Source of the DNA: Prostheceraeus crozeri
Lineage: Eukaryota; Platyhelminthes; Polycladida; Euryleptidae
Assembly (NCBI GenBank): GCA_907163375.1
Contig: CAJQUW010009290.1
Span: 434,001-498,000 of the forward strand
Direction: 5' to 3'
Length of the DNA stretch: 64,000 nucleotides
Of the stretch, positions 1-11,466 are shown piece after piece (position 1 is the stretch's first letter; every line of letters begins with the position of its first letter). Made by a program: the position numbers and the translations under genes. The notes beneath the pieces were generated by a model. The model was not told where the DNA came from. It saw only the letters and a list, made by a program, of their open reading frames with translations, and searched no databases.

Positions 1-94
1 TTCTGGCAAGCTTTCACTACAGCAGTTCGCATGTTACTGAGAGACACAAAACAAAGGAAATGAATGAATTCGATGTCTTTCGATGACACAACAT

Positions 95-275
95 TGTTCT
101 CGTCTGCCTACGCATGCATTGTTCTCGCCTGCCTATGCATGCATTGTTCTCGTCTGCCTATGCATGCATTGTTCTCGTCTGCCTATGCATGCATTGCTCT
201 CGTCTGCCTATGCATGCATTGTTCTCGTCTGCCTATGTATGCATTGTTCTCGTCTGCCTATACCCTATGCATGCG
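95..275. repeat. 25-bp minisatellite, about 7 copies
   Basis: Seven head-to-tail copies of a 25-bp unit, each containing the 10-bp palindrome ATGCATGCAT after TGTTCTCGTCTGCCT. The period is not a multiple of three, so open reading frames appear in several frames. They are by-products of the repeat and not a gene. Confidence 0.95.
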
Positions 276-300
276 TGAGAGTGATGAGTCATGCCTCTGG

Positions 301-1074
301 TTAGCGATGAAAATGAGAAATTAATTCCAAACAAATTGCAAAAGATTGAAATATTATTTAGTATACTGACTGCTATATTGAGAGTATAGCCATGAACTTT
401 TCACAAGAACAATTTCAGAACATGAGTTGTCTAAACATATGAAGTTTTCTGAATTCGGAAACGACTTTCTATACGTAATTTACATTTACTCATTTCAATT
501 CTTTATGAAACAATCTGTATTAAGTCTAAATACTTGTAAATGATACACGCAGTGCAACTTTGTGAAAAGCGGATGTTTAGAGCGCATATCAAAGGCAATT
601 TAAAAATAAATAATAGAATTCACATGATTGATATGATCAAAACGTGACAGCACCGCTTGAATGACAGCTACGTCCATGCACCCAAATAACAGTAGCATAG
701 ACTTTGCTGCAGCTCTTCAATGAAATAATCCTGAAATTAATTTTGAAATTCTGAAAAATGAGCGATTTTCAGCTTCCATCCAAGTTTTCAATTCAATTAA
801 AATATTGAGATTTTTCATTGAAATACATCCCCGAACATGGAAAATTCAATAGATATGGAACAATAGGTTCTATCCCCTGTCCACATAGCCCAACCGAGAA
901 TCCAACAGGGGCACCCAGTTGTCAAAGACAAGAAAGGACACACCTGAGCAATATGAAATTCATCCATGAATTACAATAGAACAGTGAAGTGTCAATGTGC
1001 TCAGTCAAGTAGGGCTTAATTTTAGTTGCAAATGAAATAAGGAAGATTTGATGGTGTTCACGGAGGTCTTCTAG
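301..1074. other. No gene seen
   Basis: AT-rich host sequence with stops in all frames. I see no RNA gene or clear repeat. Confidence 0.5.
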
Positions 1075-1296
1075 GCTGAAGAACGAGAGAAGGATTTTCT
1101 ACAACCAGCTATAGGGAAACTTTGTCTGCTTGAACACAATTGGCGCGGTCAAAAGGTCCCTGAAGAACATTGTGAAGATTTTCAACACGAGTTATTGTCC
1201 GAAGCGAATGAAATGTCAGTGCTTGTTGAAAAACATGCTGTCTTTTTGGATGCCCACTGGGCTGCCCTCATGCGTTTCCATGAGCAGCCTGCATGA
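1075..1296 (+). CDS. Candidate terminal exon, unknown protein
   Basis: A 73-codon frame follows TTCTAG at 1069-1074, which could serve as a splice acceptor, and ends at TGA 1294-1296. The translation is hydrophilic and helix-like with balanced amino-acid use (for example NWRGQKVPEEHCEDFQHELL), unlike chance frames in this AT-rich DNA. There is no start codon at its head, so if real it is a last exon or a fragment of a retrogene or transposon protein. I recognise no domain. A longer frame at 1130-1504 overlaps it in another register and looks less protein-like. Confidence 0.3.
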   Translation, partial: AEEREKDFLQPAIGKLCLLEHNWRGQKVPEEHCEDFQHELLSEANEMSVLVEKHAVFLDAHWAALMRFHEQPA

Positions 1297-1299
1297 ATG

Positions 1300-2226
1300 C
1301 CGGCAAGATGCGGCCCTTCCAACCTGCTCCATCCCCGTAGTGGTAGTAGTGAAGTGTTTTATTTCATTGAATCGAAATCATACAGTCATTAGAACGTACA
1401 GACATGTAGTAAAGCGCGTACAAGTCAGAAGTAAAAACACAATTTTAGACAAAGAAAAATTTACATGTGCTGATACAAAGCAACAGATCTTGCGAATGAA
1501 GTGATCTGAACAGAGAATGCAAAATGCATAATTGATTTATGAATGTCTACTACTGGTTACGTACGAAGGTTATTCAAAATCAAAATGCACGCAATAATAA
1601 AAAATGACATTCTGCGTTCTGATCGAGAAAAAGGAACAAATAGACGAAATAATCGGGAGACGTATAATGCAAGATGTGGTCAACAAGCCTCAATTCATTA
1701 AATAGCTTTCAACTGTGACTTGCTTCCAATATGACTCAGCTTGTACAAGTGATGAAAGCAACACAGTAGTTTGTCATCTTGTATGAAATCTATTTCGCCT
1801 GCTAAAGACTCGCATGTTCACGTGTGTCGCTTCAACCTAATTGTGTCTATCAACACATTTTATTAAACCCCTGAATGAAAATCATCGCCATCACTTTTAC
1901 TTTTCACAAAGTGAGTCGCAACGAAGGTCTGCCGTCTTTCGAAAGATTGTTTGAAATGCTATATCGTGTTTATCATTCAAGTGCTCAGTATACTTAATGG
2001 CTCTGACTGAATAATGAAGTTGTCGGATGTGTATGGTTACATAGATTTTGACAGAAATCTGCTCAGTTCCAGGAATTCTTTTGGAATTCCAGAGTCGATC
2101 ACTTAAGATGCAAATATAGTAATCAAATGTACTTTACAATGCATAACGACGCACTGCGAGTATCAAGCATGTACGAAATAAAGGCCGTCTCACATCACCT
2201 ACGTGTTGCGTGTTACATGTGCACTG
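1300..2226. other. No gene seen
   Basis: Host intergenic DNA up to the edge of the outer transposon. No repeat, RNA gene or credible exon found by eye. Confidence 0.5.
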
Positions 2227-2228
2227 TA

Positions 2229-2608
2229 CAGTAGGGTGGAGTGAAAAAAACTTTTTTCAGAAATCAAAGAAGCCCCATTCATTTATGTATGACAAATGTA
2301 TAAACTAACCTCCATGTGCAATTTCAATACATTTGAATGTCATTTGAGCCCGCCACACCGAGTCTGAAAGAATCAGGCTCCCGAAAGTCTAAAAATAGTC
2401 CAAAATTGCAAAGTTCGAAGCATTTGATCCCATATTTTTCTCACTGCAATCTTATGTATCAGTAAGCCCCAATTGTTTACATGCAAAGAATATGAGCGTT
2501 GAGTTGCATGTCAATTTTGAAAGCATTTGGGTATCATTTATGACACAATCTAAAAAAAATCGACACGAAACTTAAAGTCCATCGGTATTATGAAAATCTC
2601 ATACAGCT
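2229..2608 (+). repeat. Left TIR of outer transposon
   Basis: About 380 bp matching the reverse complement of 10806-11211 with scattered substitutions and small indels. Its outer end is CAGTAGGGTGGAGTG followed by an A/T run. Reading frames across it are non-coding. Confidence 0.9.
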
Positions 2609-2801
2609 ATTTATGATTATCGCGGAAAATGTTATGGAAACCCAAATTACAAGTGAAAACACAGCAAGAGGAAGTAGGACCTATCTTTCAATAACAATGC
2701 GTCATATATTCGCTTTTTGTGTTAGAAGTTTTCATTCGATTTCTAGATGCTCGCGTTTAGTTTTATCACACTTGCCACCAAGCTTACTTCCGTAATATTT
2801 T

Positions 2802-4809
2802 TTATGCAACGTTCCACAGCTTGTGTGTGGCAGGGCAGGTAAAAAAATCAAGAGTTTTACCTGCACTTCGTAAATTTTCTTCTGATATCCCTATTGTAAG
2901 AGGTGGCTCCGTCCGCTCTTCCAAAGTCACCCAATCAATTAGAGAAAAGTAATCTTCAGCTTGAAAATTAAGTTTAGGGGCGCGGAATTCTCTCAGTTTG
3001 CCGGTAGTAAGTTGTCTCGCTTTCAAAACTCGTCGCAATCCCAGTTATTGGATATGGGTTCTCTCATCATATAGCATTGCAATTAGAAGATTTTCTTGAT
3101 GAGCGAAGAAAGCATTACGCTGTAGGACGTTGTCAACAACTGTTTTTAAATGTCGAGGTAAGTATCTTGACGCTCTTATCATACCATAAAAATGCTTTGC
3201 ACCATAGCCAATGGATGGATAGCACCTTATTGAGAACCATGTTTGGGGCATACACTTTACATATAAATGTAGACAACGTCACTAATTCTTGGGATGGATA
3301 GGTAGTTCCAATATATAAGCGCAAAACTCGATTCGCTGTAGTAACCCATCTAGCATGAGACAGCTTGGCAGGACGTCACTTCGCAAAATCATTTGATATA
3401 TCCTTGTTTTGAATTACGTGACAAATTTCGTGTAAATATTTTTTATCAGAACTTAAAATCTGGATGTTCAAGTCAGGCAAATTAGATTCAATGGCCTGAA
3501 AATCAACAATTTCCAGAGTTTCACATGAACACAGAGATTTGCCAATTGGTCCGGCATAACTGTTTGGCCCTGTTGTGTATCCATCTAATTCCCCCATTAG
3601 ATGTCGGAGAGGGAGCTCATTGGGGTGGAGCAAACATATGACCCACTGGACCGGATGTTGAAATTCTTTTTCGAGAAGTCGAATGACTCCTCCAACTGGT
3701 CCTGTGTTAACAGGAGTTCCATCGCATCCCATCACTTTGAGTCCATTTAAGTTTGTATATAACTCACAAATATCAACAATAGAACATTTAATATCTTTAG
3801 ACGATCCACTTTTAGGAGAAATGTGACCAATAAAAATTGAACCTGGCTCCTTTAAAAGTGATACATGTTCTTCAAGTACTGTTTTTCGAAACTTACCATC
3901 CTGAAAGATTGTTCTGTCCTTTCGGCTATCAAAATATACTGCTTGAATGTCTTCATTAAATTGCTGGGTTTCTCTGAAAATTTTCCTTTCTCTTATGACC
4001 TTGCTGCGATCAATAATTTTGTCCTTATTCTTTGTTGATACAATACCAAAGTCTTGCAGCACAGATGTTGCAATTGCCGCTCCTAGCCTGTCTGAGACAA
4101 GGTAGCGGTCGCAAGTCGAAGCCAAATTCGATAATTTCTGACGCATCTGAGACCCATATCGGCTGGAAGTCATTTTCTTGGTCACACAATTTTCAAACAT
4201 ATCGCCATCATCAGACGCCATTTCGCAATCATTATCGGACTCTGGATAACACACAGTTGCTTCAAATTTTCTCTTCTCTTCTTTCGCTATTCGTTCAAAT
4301 TCTTTCTCCTGTCTCAATAGTCGAGTCTTTATTGACTTGGTAGCGTTTTTATCAATTCCTGAAATGATCATATTTCTGCTTGATATTTGATCTTTATAAA
4401 ATTCATTTTCTTCTTTAGACACTTCACCTTTCAGAATGATGAAACATGCATTTATTTTTTGTTTGAATTCCTCAGATCGGTCAAAGCTCTTCCCTGACGA
4501 TCGCCTTTCAACTGGAATTTTTAAAAGATTGCGATAGTTGTCGCTCCACCGTTTTAGTTTTTCTGCTACCTTGTGGTTTTCAATTGTATTAATGCCTGCT
4601 TTATGCCATATACTGATTATTTCATCAGCAACATCGCGACATTGAGAAATAGTGGACACATTTCCAATTGTTGCATTATCTTTGATGTACTGCAGTCTGT
4701 TTAAGCACTCTTTAATTGTCGGCAGTTGAGTCTGCTTGAAACTTTCCAATGAAACGCCAATGAAAGGATCACAGAGATTCGTACGTGTCGCCATAATCTT
4801 TGCTTTCAA
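2802..4809 (-). pseudogene. Transposase of outer transposon, RNase H-like, broken
   Basis: The longest open part (3376-4809, 477 codons; likely start at 4794 as MATRTNLCDPF) has a charged N-terminal half and a conserved-looking core. The core holds VMGCDGTPVNTG, then QWVICLLHPNELPLRHLMGE, then YAGPIGKSL. This arrangement recurs, from memory, in unnamed transposase-like proteins of arthropods and cnidarians; the D of CDGT could be a catalytic acidic residue. The homologous C-terminal part continues downstream to 2802 but in changing frames (YIGTTYPSQELVTLSTFI, then VVDNVLQRNAFFAHQENLL, then LNFQAEDYFSLIDWV), so the gene is dead with at least three frame breaks or stops after residue 477. It lies between the TIRs and points towards the left one. 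Confidence 0.7.
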
Positions 4810-5008
4810 ATTATGCCTTTAAAGCGTGCCACGTCTAAGTATAACGCTAAACGTCTAATTATTGATCAAAATGGGAAATTCTTTACTGAAATGAAAAACT
4901 GATGTCAGCCAATGACTATAGGGTCATTCCATGAAATCGTGACATACATGTAGATGTGCAAAAATAAAAGAGACTTAACTTAACCACTAAAGGTGAATTT
5001 GAGAAGTA

Positions 5009-6404
5009 CAGGGTGTCCGTAAATTCGCTTGACTTTTAAATTGAATATCTACATGAGAAAACAATAAACTTTTTTTATCACAAGCCATGTTATATTGCGC
5101 AACATAAAGGGGAATTCACGAATCTAACAGTAAGAAGCCAATATTTGATGATTAAAATGTTCAAATCAAGTGTTCGAAATGATTGCCATCGCAATCAATC
5201 ACTGCAGTCAATCGCCGAATAATATCGATGAAGCCGAATGAAGGAATTTTGAGATGCATGTTGATGGCTTAGCATCTGACCAGATACGGCAATTGTGCGT
5301 GTTAACGATCCCATTGAGTGAAAAATACGCTTCGTCAGACCAGACAATGTCATCGATTACATTCTGATTGTCGAGAAGCCAACTCGCTAACTCACAGCGC
5401 TTTCGCTTGTCGGTCGGCTCAAGTGCTTGCACTTGTAATTTGTACGGGTAAAGTTTTAGTTCATGCCGACTTATTCTATGGACACTAGTCTTTGAAATGA
5501 TACCAATCTCTTCCGCCACTTTGCGAACTGACGTGACTCCTATCTTTGATTTTGAACTAGTCTCCTCGACGACGCGATTCACAGTTGCAATTGTCATGTC
5601 ATCCATTGTAGGACGGCCACTGCGAGGTTTATCATGAACGCTGCCAGTTTCTTCAAACTTTTTGATGATATTTGCAATCGATGTTGTTGTAAAAGGATCT
5701 TTGTGAATGCGTCTTTGAGTCTTAAACATTCGAAGGGCAGCTGTAGCACTTCTATTGCATGCATAGAAGCACTGAACTATCTCGATCCGAGCCTGAAGAT
5801 CCATTGTGAATAAGAGAGGCAGCGGTCGTACCAGTTCACATTGAGATTTCGGACATAGCATGAGGAAAGAAACTCTTATGATACAGACTTAAATTATTGA
5901 TTGACACACGCGTCTTTGTCATTGGTTAGCGAAAACATCACGTCATGGATATGGGATATGGCAATTCTATGCCATGAAAACTGATTAATTTGACGTTCTC
6001 AATTGAAGATGATACGATATGAATCAATCAATGACTAAGCATGTCGTCATGGCTGGTGATGAAAGTGCATAGAATTGAATAGGGGAAAATTTTGAGCTAT
6101 GGCCCTAGGTAAGGTTAATTGACATAATTAACAGCACGGCTAATTGACTTAAACATTTACTGAAACTGAAATGAATTCAACAAAGCTTAAGAACTATAAT
6201 TGCACATATAATATTCATTACAAAAATGACTGCATGCAGAATGTAAAATTTAAGCAGTTAAATAATCGAATATTCATTTCTTATTGTTAGATTCGTAACT
6301 TCCCCTTCATGTTGCGTAATATAACAGGGTTTCTGACGTAAACGTTTATTGGTTACTCATGTAGATATTCAATTAAAAAGTCAAGCGACTTTACGGACAC
6401 CCTG
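5009..6404. mobile_element. Tc1/mariner-type element, internally deleted
   Basis: The ends CAGGGTGTCCGTAAA are inverted, near-perfect for 49 bp and similar for about 150 bp. TA duplications flank both sides (5007-5008, 6405-6406). It is 1396 bp. It contains a shortened mariner-type transposase gene on the minus strand and is inserted near the left end of the 4921-10489 element, so it is the youngest of the three. Confidence 0.93.
5161..5803 (-). pseudogene. Mariner-type transposase, catalytic core deleted
   Basis: The start at 5803 reads MDLQARIEIVQCFYACNRSA, followed by the usual paired helix-turn-helix region with the linker GSVHDKPRSGRPT. Then comes VWSDEAYF, which holds the first catalytic aspartate of the DDE triad. 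Soon after, around 5260-5210, the frame is lost, and the sequence resumes in another frame with the family's canonical tail RRLTAVIDCDGNHFEHLI and a stop at 5161. The segment carrying the second and third acidic residues is therefore missing, along with a frame change. The copy cannot make an active transposase, although its TIRs look competent. Confidence 0.85.
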
Positions 6405-6681
6405 TATATAACCGGAAGTTCATGTTTTCACATCGATTTCAAAATTTTGGCTAATTCTACTAGAATTACACGTAAATAGAAATGCGTACTTTTTCTTTAA
6501 TTTTTTGATTTTTTTCCACCGAGTTAAGTTGTCAAACTGATAATGAAAAAGCATTGGCAAATGAGCTACAACTCCACTTTTAGTAATAGTTGACCGTTCT
6601 ATTACATTCTGTAAAAAAGAATAATGAAATTTTGAAATTTTGTCACTTCTATAGGCTGTTAAAGTGCACATAGATAGTTTT

Positions 6682-6903
6682 GTCCCGTTCGTCACGAAAT
6701 GATCTATTGTTTTTATTATTCAATAAGTATGAAACATTTCAATTAGCGGTTGCTCTCTATTTGTCAACTAACGTCCTGACTAGACACCACATTAATTTCA
6801 GACAAGTATGATGTAATGGGTGTAGCTGAGGTTCGTGACGAACGGGACATCGCCATTTCAACTATCTCTACCGGATAGTTGAAAATTGTCCCATTCGTCA
6901 CAC
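6682..6903. repeat. Subterminal repeats of nested transposon, left cluster
   Basis: Three copies of the 15-mer GTCCCGTTCGTCACG: 6682-6696 direct, 6834-6848 inverted, 6888-6902 with one change. Matching copies lie near the right end at 10088-10102, 10285-10299 and 10463-10477, the last touching the TIR. Such clusters are typical transposase-binding sites. Confidence 0.8.
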
Positions 6904-7147
6904 ACATTTGTTAAATTAATGTTCACTACTGTCAGGACTAAGTCTATGGCAATGCACTTTTGTTCAGACTTATAGCCAGCCGAAATGTGCTTGACAGAGC
7001 AAGTGAGCGCGATCATTGTGCGGCTGGCGACATTCATAGATATCCTACATCGTCGAATGCAAGGTGAAGCGCCGTCGCCAGACGGGGGATTGCCGAGACA
7101 ATGAATAGGACGTTTGACACGAACTTGTCATTCTCTGGTTGAACATC

Positions 7148-10018
7148 ATGCCTTTAACAGCAGCAGAGCGGAAGCGCCTTGAGAGAGCCAGAATGACCAT
7201 CGGAATGATGACAGAAGAAAACAAGAAAGCGGCAATGCGAATGAAGAGGAGAAGAGCAACGATGAAGCAAATGCGGTCGAATAGTGAGACGATGAAGCAA
7301 CGGGAATATGAGAAGATGCGAAAGAGAATTCAGCGGCAGAAGAAAAGAAAAGGCCGACACCTCCGCATTCCTGACTCCTCAAAGTGAAGGGAAAGCGGTC
7401 TCCCGTGTGAGATGCACTCTACCGAGAAGTCCCACGCGTCGGAGAGAAGTTGTAAAGCGATTGGCGGAAGAGGAGAGACTCATGAAGAAGATCCCAAAGT
7501 CAAATTCCAATGGACATGCCCTGTCTCAAGAGACGAAAGAGGTAGTAGAGAAGTTCTACTGCGATGATCTGACTTCAAGAATCTACGCTGACACCAGAAA
7601 ATCCAAGAAGGTGAGAAAACCTGATGGAACGAAAGAAAGGGTGCAGAAGAGATTGCTGCTGTACAATTTACACGACGCTTATCGCTTGTTTAAGCAAAAG
7701 AACCCCGACGTTTCTATCGGAGTATCCAAATTCTGTGAGCTTAGACCAGCATTTGTTGAAACTGTCTCTGAGAAGGACCTCACCGTGTGCTGTTGTCCTT
7801 ACCACGAGAACTTCGCATACATGATCCAAGCAATTTGGTACAGGAACAACATCGAGTCGTTTCTGGAGGACTTTTCGTGCAACACAGATAGTGCTGACTG
7901 TATGTTCTCACGATGTGGATTTTGCTCGTCTATCAACGTTGAAGCAGTGGTGGACAAGGATTCATACGAAGTCTTCATGTGGAAAGGGCCCAAACTTGAT
8001 AAAATAAGTTCAAAAGATGCTTTGCACTTTCATGTAGTATAATTTCGGCACTATACCGTATTAAGTCTTATCATTTCCCTGTGTTGTTCACGCTTATTCT
8101 CATCATACATGTATTTTGCCTTGTGCACGTATAAACCCGTAGTTTGACTATTGATGCATGTAGGCAAGACGCTATCATTTCTAAAAAGATGCACATGTAC
8201 ATGTAATACATAGAATCAATAGAATATCATTGCAATTATTTTTGGCAATCGTATGTCTAATTTGTAATTGTGATTTATTGTTTGAGAGAAATTTAAATTT
8301 CAATGCGTGAACTAATTATTTAAGTAAGGACTATCATGCAAAATTGAAATGTGAATAATTCTATCGGTAATACATGTATGAATGATGCAGTTTAATTAAA
8401 TGCTCAATGCGAATATTCACACGTGTGTAACAGCCGCATATTTTGGTAGGCCTTGGTTACATAAAAGGTGCATGTCTATTTTCCAGGTAATGTTTTCTCG
8501 TTCCGAAATGAAGACCTATACACAAGATAGCATCAAGAGACTAAAGCAGCATGTCTATGTCAATCACAGACAGCATGAAGAGCTTCGGAAAGCGAATGAG
8601 GATCTGCAAGATGGCTCTGTGATCATGCTATGTCTGGATTTCAGTGAGAATTTCCAGTGTTGAATTCAACGGGAGGTCATGGCTGCTCATTGGAGATCAG
8701 ACTGCAGGGGTCAGGTCACAATCTACACATCCATTGTGTACTTTTGGAGTGGACACAAAGTGATCCATAAGGCGTATGCAATCATTTCTGACACTCTCCA
8801 TCATACCCATCGAGAAACTGCAGTCTTCAACGAACAAATACTGGACGACATCAGCAAGATTACAAAAGTCGAGGAAGTCATGGTGTGGTCGGATGGAGCT
8901 GCTGCGCAATTCAAATGCCGGCACACGATGGGTCACATGTTGAAATCTAATTACAACATCACCTCCTGGAACTTCTTCGAGAGTTACCATGGAAAGGGAC
9001 CGCATGACGGAATTGTTAAGTTAATGACAAAATATAAAAATATTCAGTACTGGTACTGCATCAAAGTGTAATACTACATACGTACTGGTATTGATATTAA
9101 GCGTGATGTACAAGCATGGACAAGTAGGCCTTTATATATATTCTTGAATGAAATTTAATGTAGTTAAGTACCTGTTTGAGTTTGTAACTTATTGATACTT
9201 TCTCATATACCAGGTACAGTACATCCACATGCAATGAAGTGTAATAAATTATACAGGTAGGATACACCGCTTAGATGGGTAGGTGTTTAAATCTGCGGGT
9301 ATAGATAAAAAATTGTACATATTTATTATTAGATCACAATGAACGATTGATGTGTTCAGTTACAACATACTAAGCTTAGCTGTTAGCTGGTGTTGAGTAA
9401 AAGTTTTACTTTAATTGACACGTACATTGTGTATTTTGAGCAAATTATAAGTGCACATGTGTGGTACATTTTCAACATGAAGACTTATTAATTATGGTCA
9501 GTTTCATTTCGATTTTCTAACGGTACTAGGCCTAGGTAAAAATCCTTTGCTTTCGATCAAAACATCAAATCCCCTCGGTTTCAGGAGCGGTCGTTAAGCG
9601 CGAAGTCTGGCGCCAGTCCAGCGTCAGGCATCGCTATTGTCCGAAGTGCGATGGACGTCTATCAAATCGCGCTCACAATCGATGGGGTGGAAGCGATCAT
9701 GATCTCCGAGGATTCAATCCCAAGGTTTGAGGGTATGTCATTTCCTCAATCGCCTGGAATAAAGGCATGTCACCAAGTTCGCAAAGTAGGAGAGTCGTGC
9801 GTCTCACTCTTTATGAACACAAGTGATGCGGTCCCGCTTGGTCGTCCCAATCGCATCATCATGAAAACTCTTGACATCAACGAAGGCCTACCAACCCATC
9901 CTCTGCCAACCCAGGACCATCTTCAGAGCCTTCTAATGAAGTCAACGACAGCGATGAAGACATTCTTAGTGCCTCTGAGCTTCGCCTGTTGATAAGCGAG
10001 GCCCGGCGGAACCTCTAA
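7148..10018 (+). pseudogene. Transposase gene of nested transposon, two introns, decayed
   Basis: It opens with MPLTAAERKRLERAR (7148), a Lys/Arg-rich coiled leader found from memory in a widespread unnamed invertebrate protein family. A frame change lies between 7308 and 7387. Then come LTPQSEGKAVSRV, EVVEKFYCDD and the Cys-rich CCCPYHENF. Intron 1 is 8034-8486 (GT-AG). Exon 2 holds LDFSENFQC, an in-frame TGA at 8661-8663 (probably from CGA), then HWRSDCRGQVTIY, VMVWSDGAAAQFK and WNFFESYHGKGPHDGI, which look like the DDE-type core (D of LDFSENF, D of WSDGAAAQF). Intron 2 is 9015-9584. Exon 3 starts GAVVKREVWR, shifts frame near 9600-9625, and an alternative frame ends LLISEARRNL at 10018. 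At least three lesions; dead. Confidence 0.7.
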
Positions 10019-10087
10019 CTGTTCTTGTTCACACATCAGTAAGCTAAATAAAAGATAAATGTTGATTGGAATATAGTTGTTTTGATG

Positions 10088-10477
10088 GTCCCGTTCGTCA
10101 CGCAACTTGCTTTCTTGACATCAAAATTTAAACACTATCTAATTAATGGAAATTCTGCAAACTCACAGTATGTTAGCTTGATACCCAATACTTAATTACC
10201 AAACAGTTTTCGGAGAAAAATAGCCTCTCACTTCAGAGAAATATTTAACCAAACAAAAGGTCGAATTTCTTGATGTCACAGCGCGTCCCGTTCGTCACGC
10301 AACTTTGCATCGTTCTGGTAGCGAGTATAGTAATAGCTGAGAAATGAAATTTCACATGACTGATCTGTTGAGTTTCACTAACTATCTTGGCTACCTAGAG
10401 AAATTCAAAATACAATGAAAGGTTTTGAAATACTCAAATTAAAATAAAAAGTCGAAAAAAGTGTCCCGTTCTTCACG
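10088..10477 (+). repeat. Subterminal repeats of nested transposon, right cluster
   Basis: Copies of GTCCCGTTCGTCACG at 10088-10102, 10285-10299 and, with one change, 10463-10477. They are all in direct orientation here, opposite to what perfect TIR symmetry would give for every copy. They probably bind the transposase. Confidence 0.75.
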
Positions 10478-10805
10478 ATGGAATGACCCTATACCCATAC
10501 GCTCATCATCAACAACAATAGAGACAGGATGAATAACTGAAGTTCGGCCAATCACTATTTCGATGGACTTAAATTAGACACAGGATTGTTAACGCACGCA
10601 AAATAGATGTTGTCAAGCAAAAGTTTTAGATCAGTTCATTGCTAATTCTGTTGAAATTTTGTGCTAATAGAGCAAATGGAAGAAAATAAGAGAAAATCGT
10701 TTTTTATGTTTTAGGTGGTGTTGTAATATCGAATGATATCCGAGTGTGCAGAAACATTATAAGAATTACAGTTCATACTTACTTCAAATTAGTACATAGC
10801 TGTAT

Positions 10806-11211
10806 GAGATTTTATTTCATAATACCGATGGACTTTAAGTCATAATTAGATACTCGTATGTTTCGTGTCGATTTTTTTTAGATGCAGTGTGGCGGGCATA
10901 AATGATACCCAAATGCTTTCAAAATTGACATGCAACTCAACGCTCATATTCTTTGCATGTAAACAATTGGGGCTTACTGATACATAAGATTGTAAATGAG
11001 AAAAATATGGGGTCAAATGCTTCGAACTTTGCAATTTTGGACTATTTTTAGACTTTCGGGAGCCTGATTCTTTCAGACTCGGTGTGGCGGGCTCAAATGA
11101 CATTCAAATGTATTGAAATTGCACATGGAGGTTAGTTTATACATTTGTCATACATAAATGAATGGGGCTTCTTTGATTTCTAAAAAAAGTTTTTTTCACT
11201 CCACCCTACTG
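10806..11211 (-). repeat. Right TIR of outer transposon
   Basis: About 400 bp, the reverse complement of 2229-2608, ending CACTCCACCCTACTG before the flanking TA. It carries a short extra segment near 10845-10860 compared with the left copy. Confidence 0.9.
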
Positions 11212-11466
11212 TACATGTTTGCTTTTGCGTTATGAACGTCGTGTGAAACACAAAGATGTTCATTAATTGAATATCCAATCAGATTGTCTTTAGTTGAACA
11301 TTTTTCAACTTCTGCGTTTTTACAGCTACATTCACATTTCATTCCTCTCATCGTGTTCCATGTTCATGTACGTGTTTAACTGTCACATTTTGCGCTTGAA
11401 ATTTCATCATAGATACTCGTATGAATAGTTTATTAACATATATCTATGACTTTAAACACGCAACAC

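Larger units (their letters stand above)
4921..10489. mobile_element. Nested DNA transposon, GGGTCATTCCAT ends
   Basis: Inverted ends GGGTCATTCCAT (4921-4932 and 10478-10489) are flanked by TATA on both sides (4917-4920, 10490-10493), either a 4-bp target duplication or part of the TIR. The TIR is short but is backed by subterminal repeats of GTCCCGTTCGTCACG. It encodes a spliced transposase gene at 7148-10018. It sits inside the outer transposon and carries a mariner-type element. The ends and protein may belong to the IS3EU-like group, but that is recollection and weak. Confidence 0.8.
2229..11211. mobile_element. Outer DNA transposon with long TIRs, interrupted
   Basis: The two ends are inverted copies of about 390 bp, both starting CAGTAGGGTGGAGTG and flanked by TA (2227-2228 and 11212-11213), which suits a TA target duplication. 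Between them lie a transposase pseudogene on the minus strand and a second transposon (4921-10489). Without the nested DNA the element is about 3.4 kb. The TIRs look about 95% identical. The superfamily is not certain; TA duplication is shared by several groups. Confidence 0.85.

Noticed and set aside
64-324. Cys/Leu-rich reading frames across the first 300 bases
   Set aside because: They are translations of the 25-bp minisatellite.
7146-7382. Two minus-strand Ser/Phe-rich frames
   Set aside because: They mirror the Lys/Arg-rich transposase leader on the plus strand.
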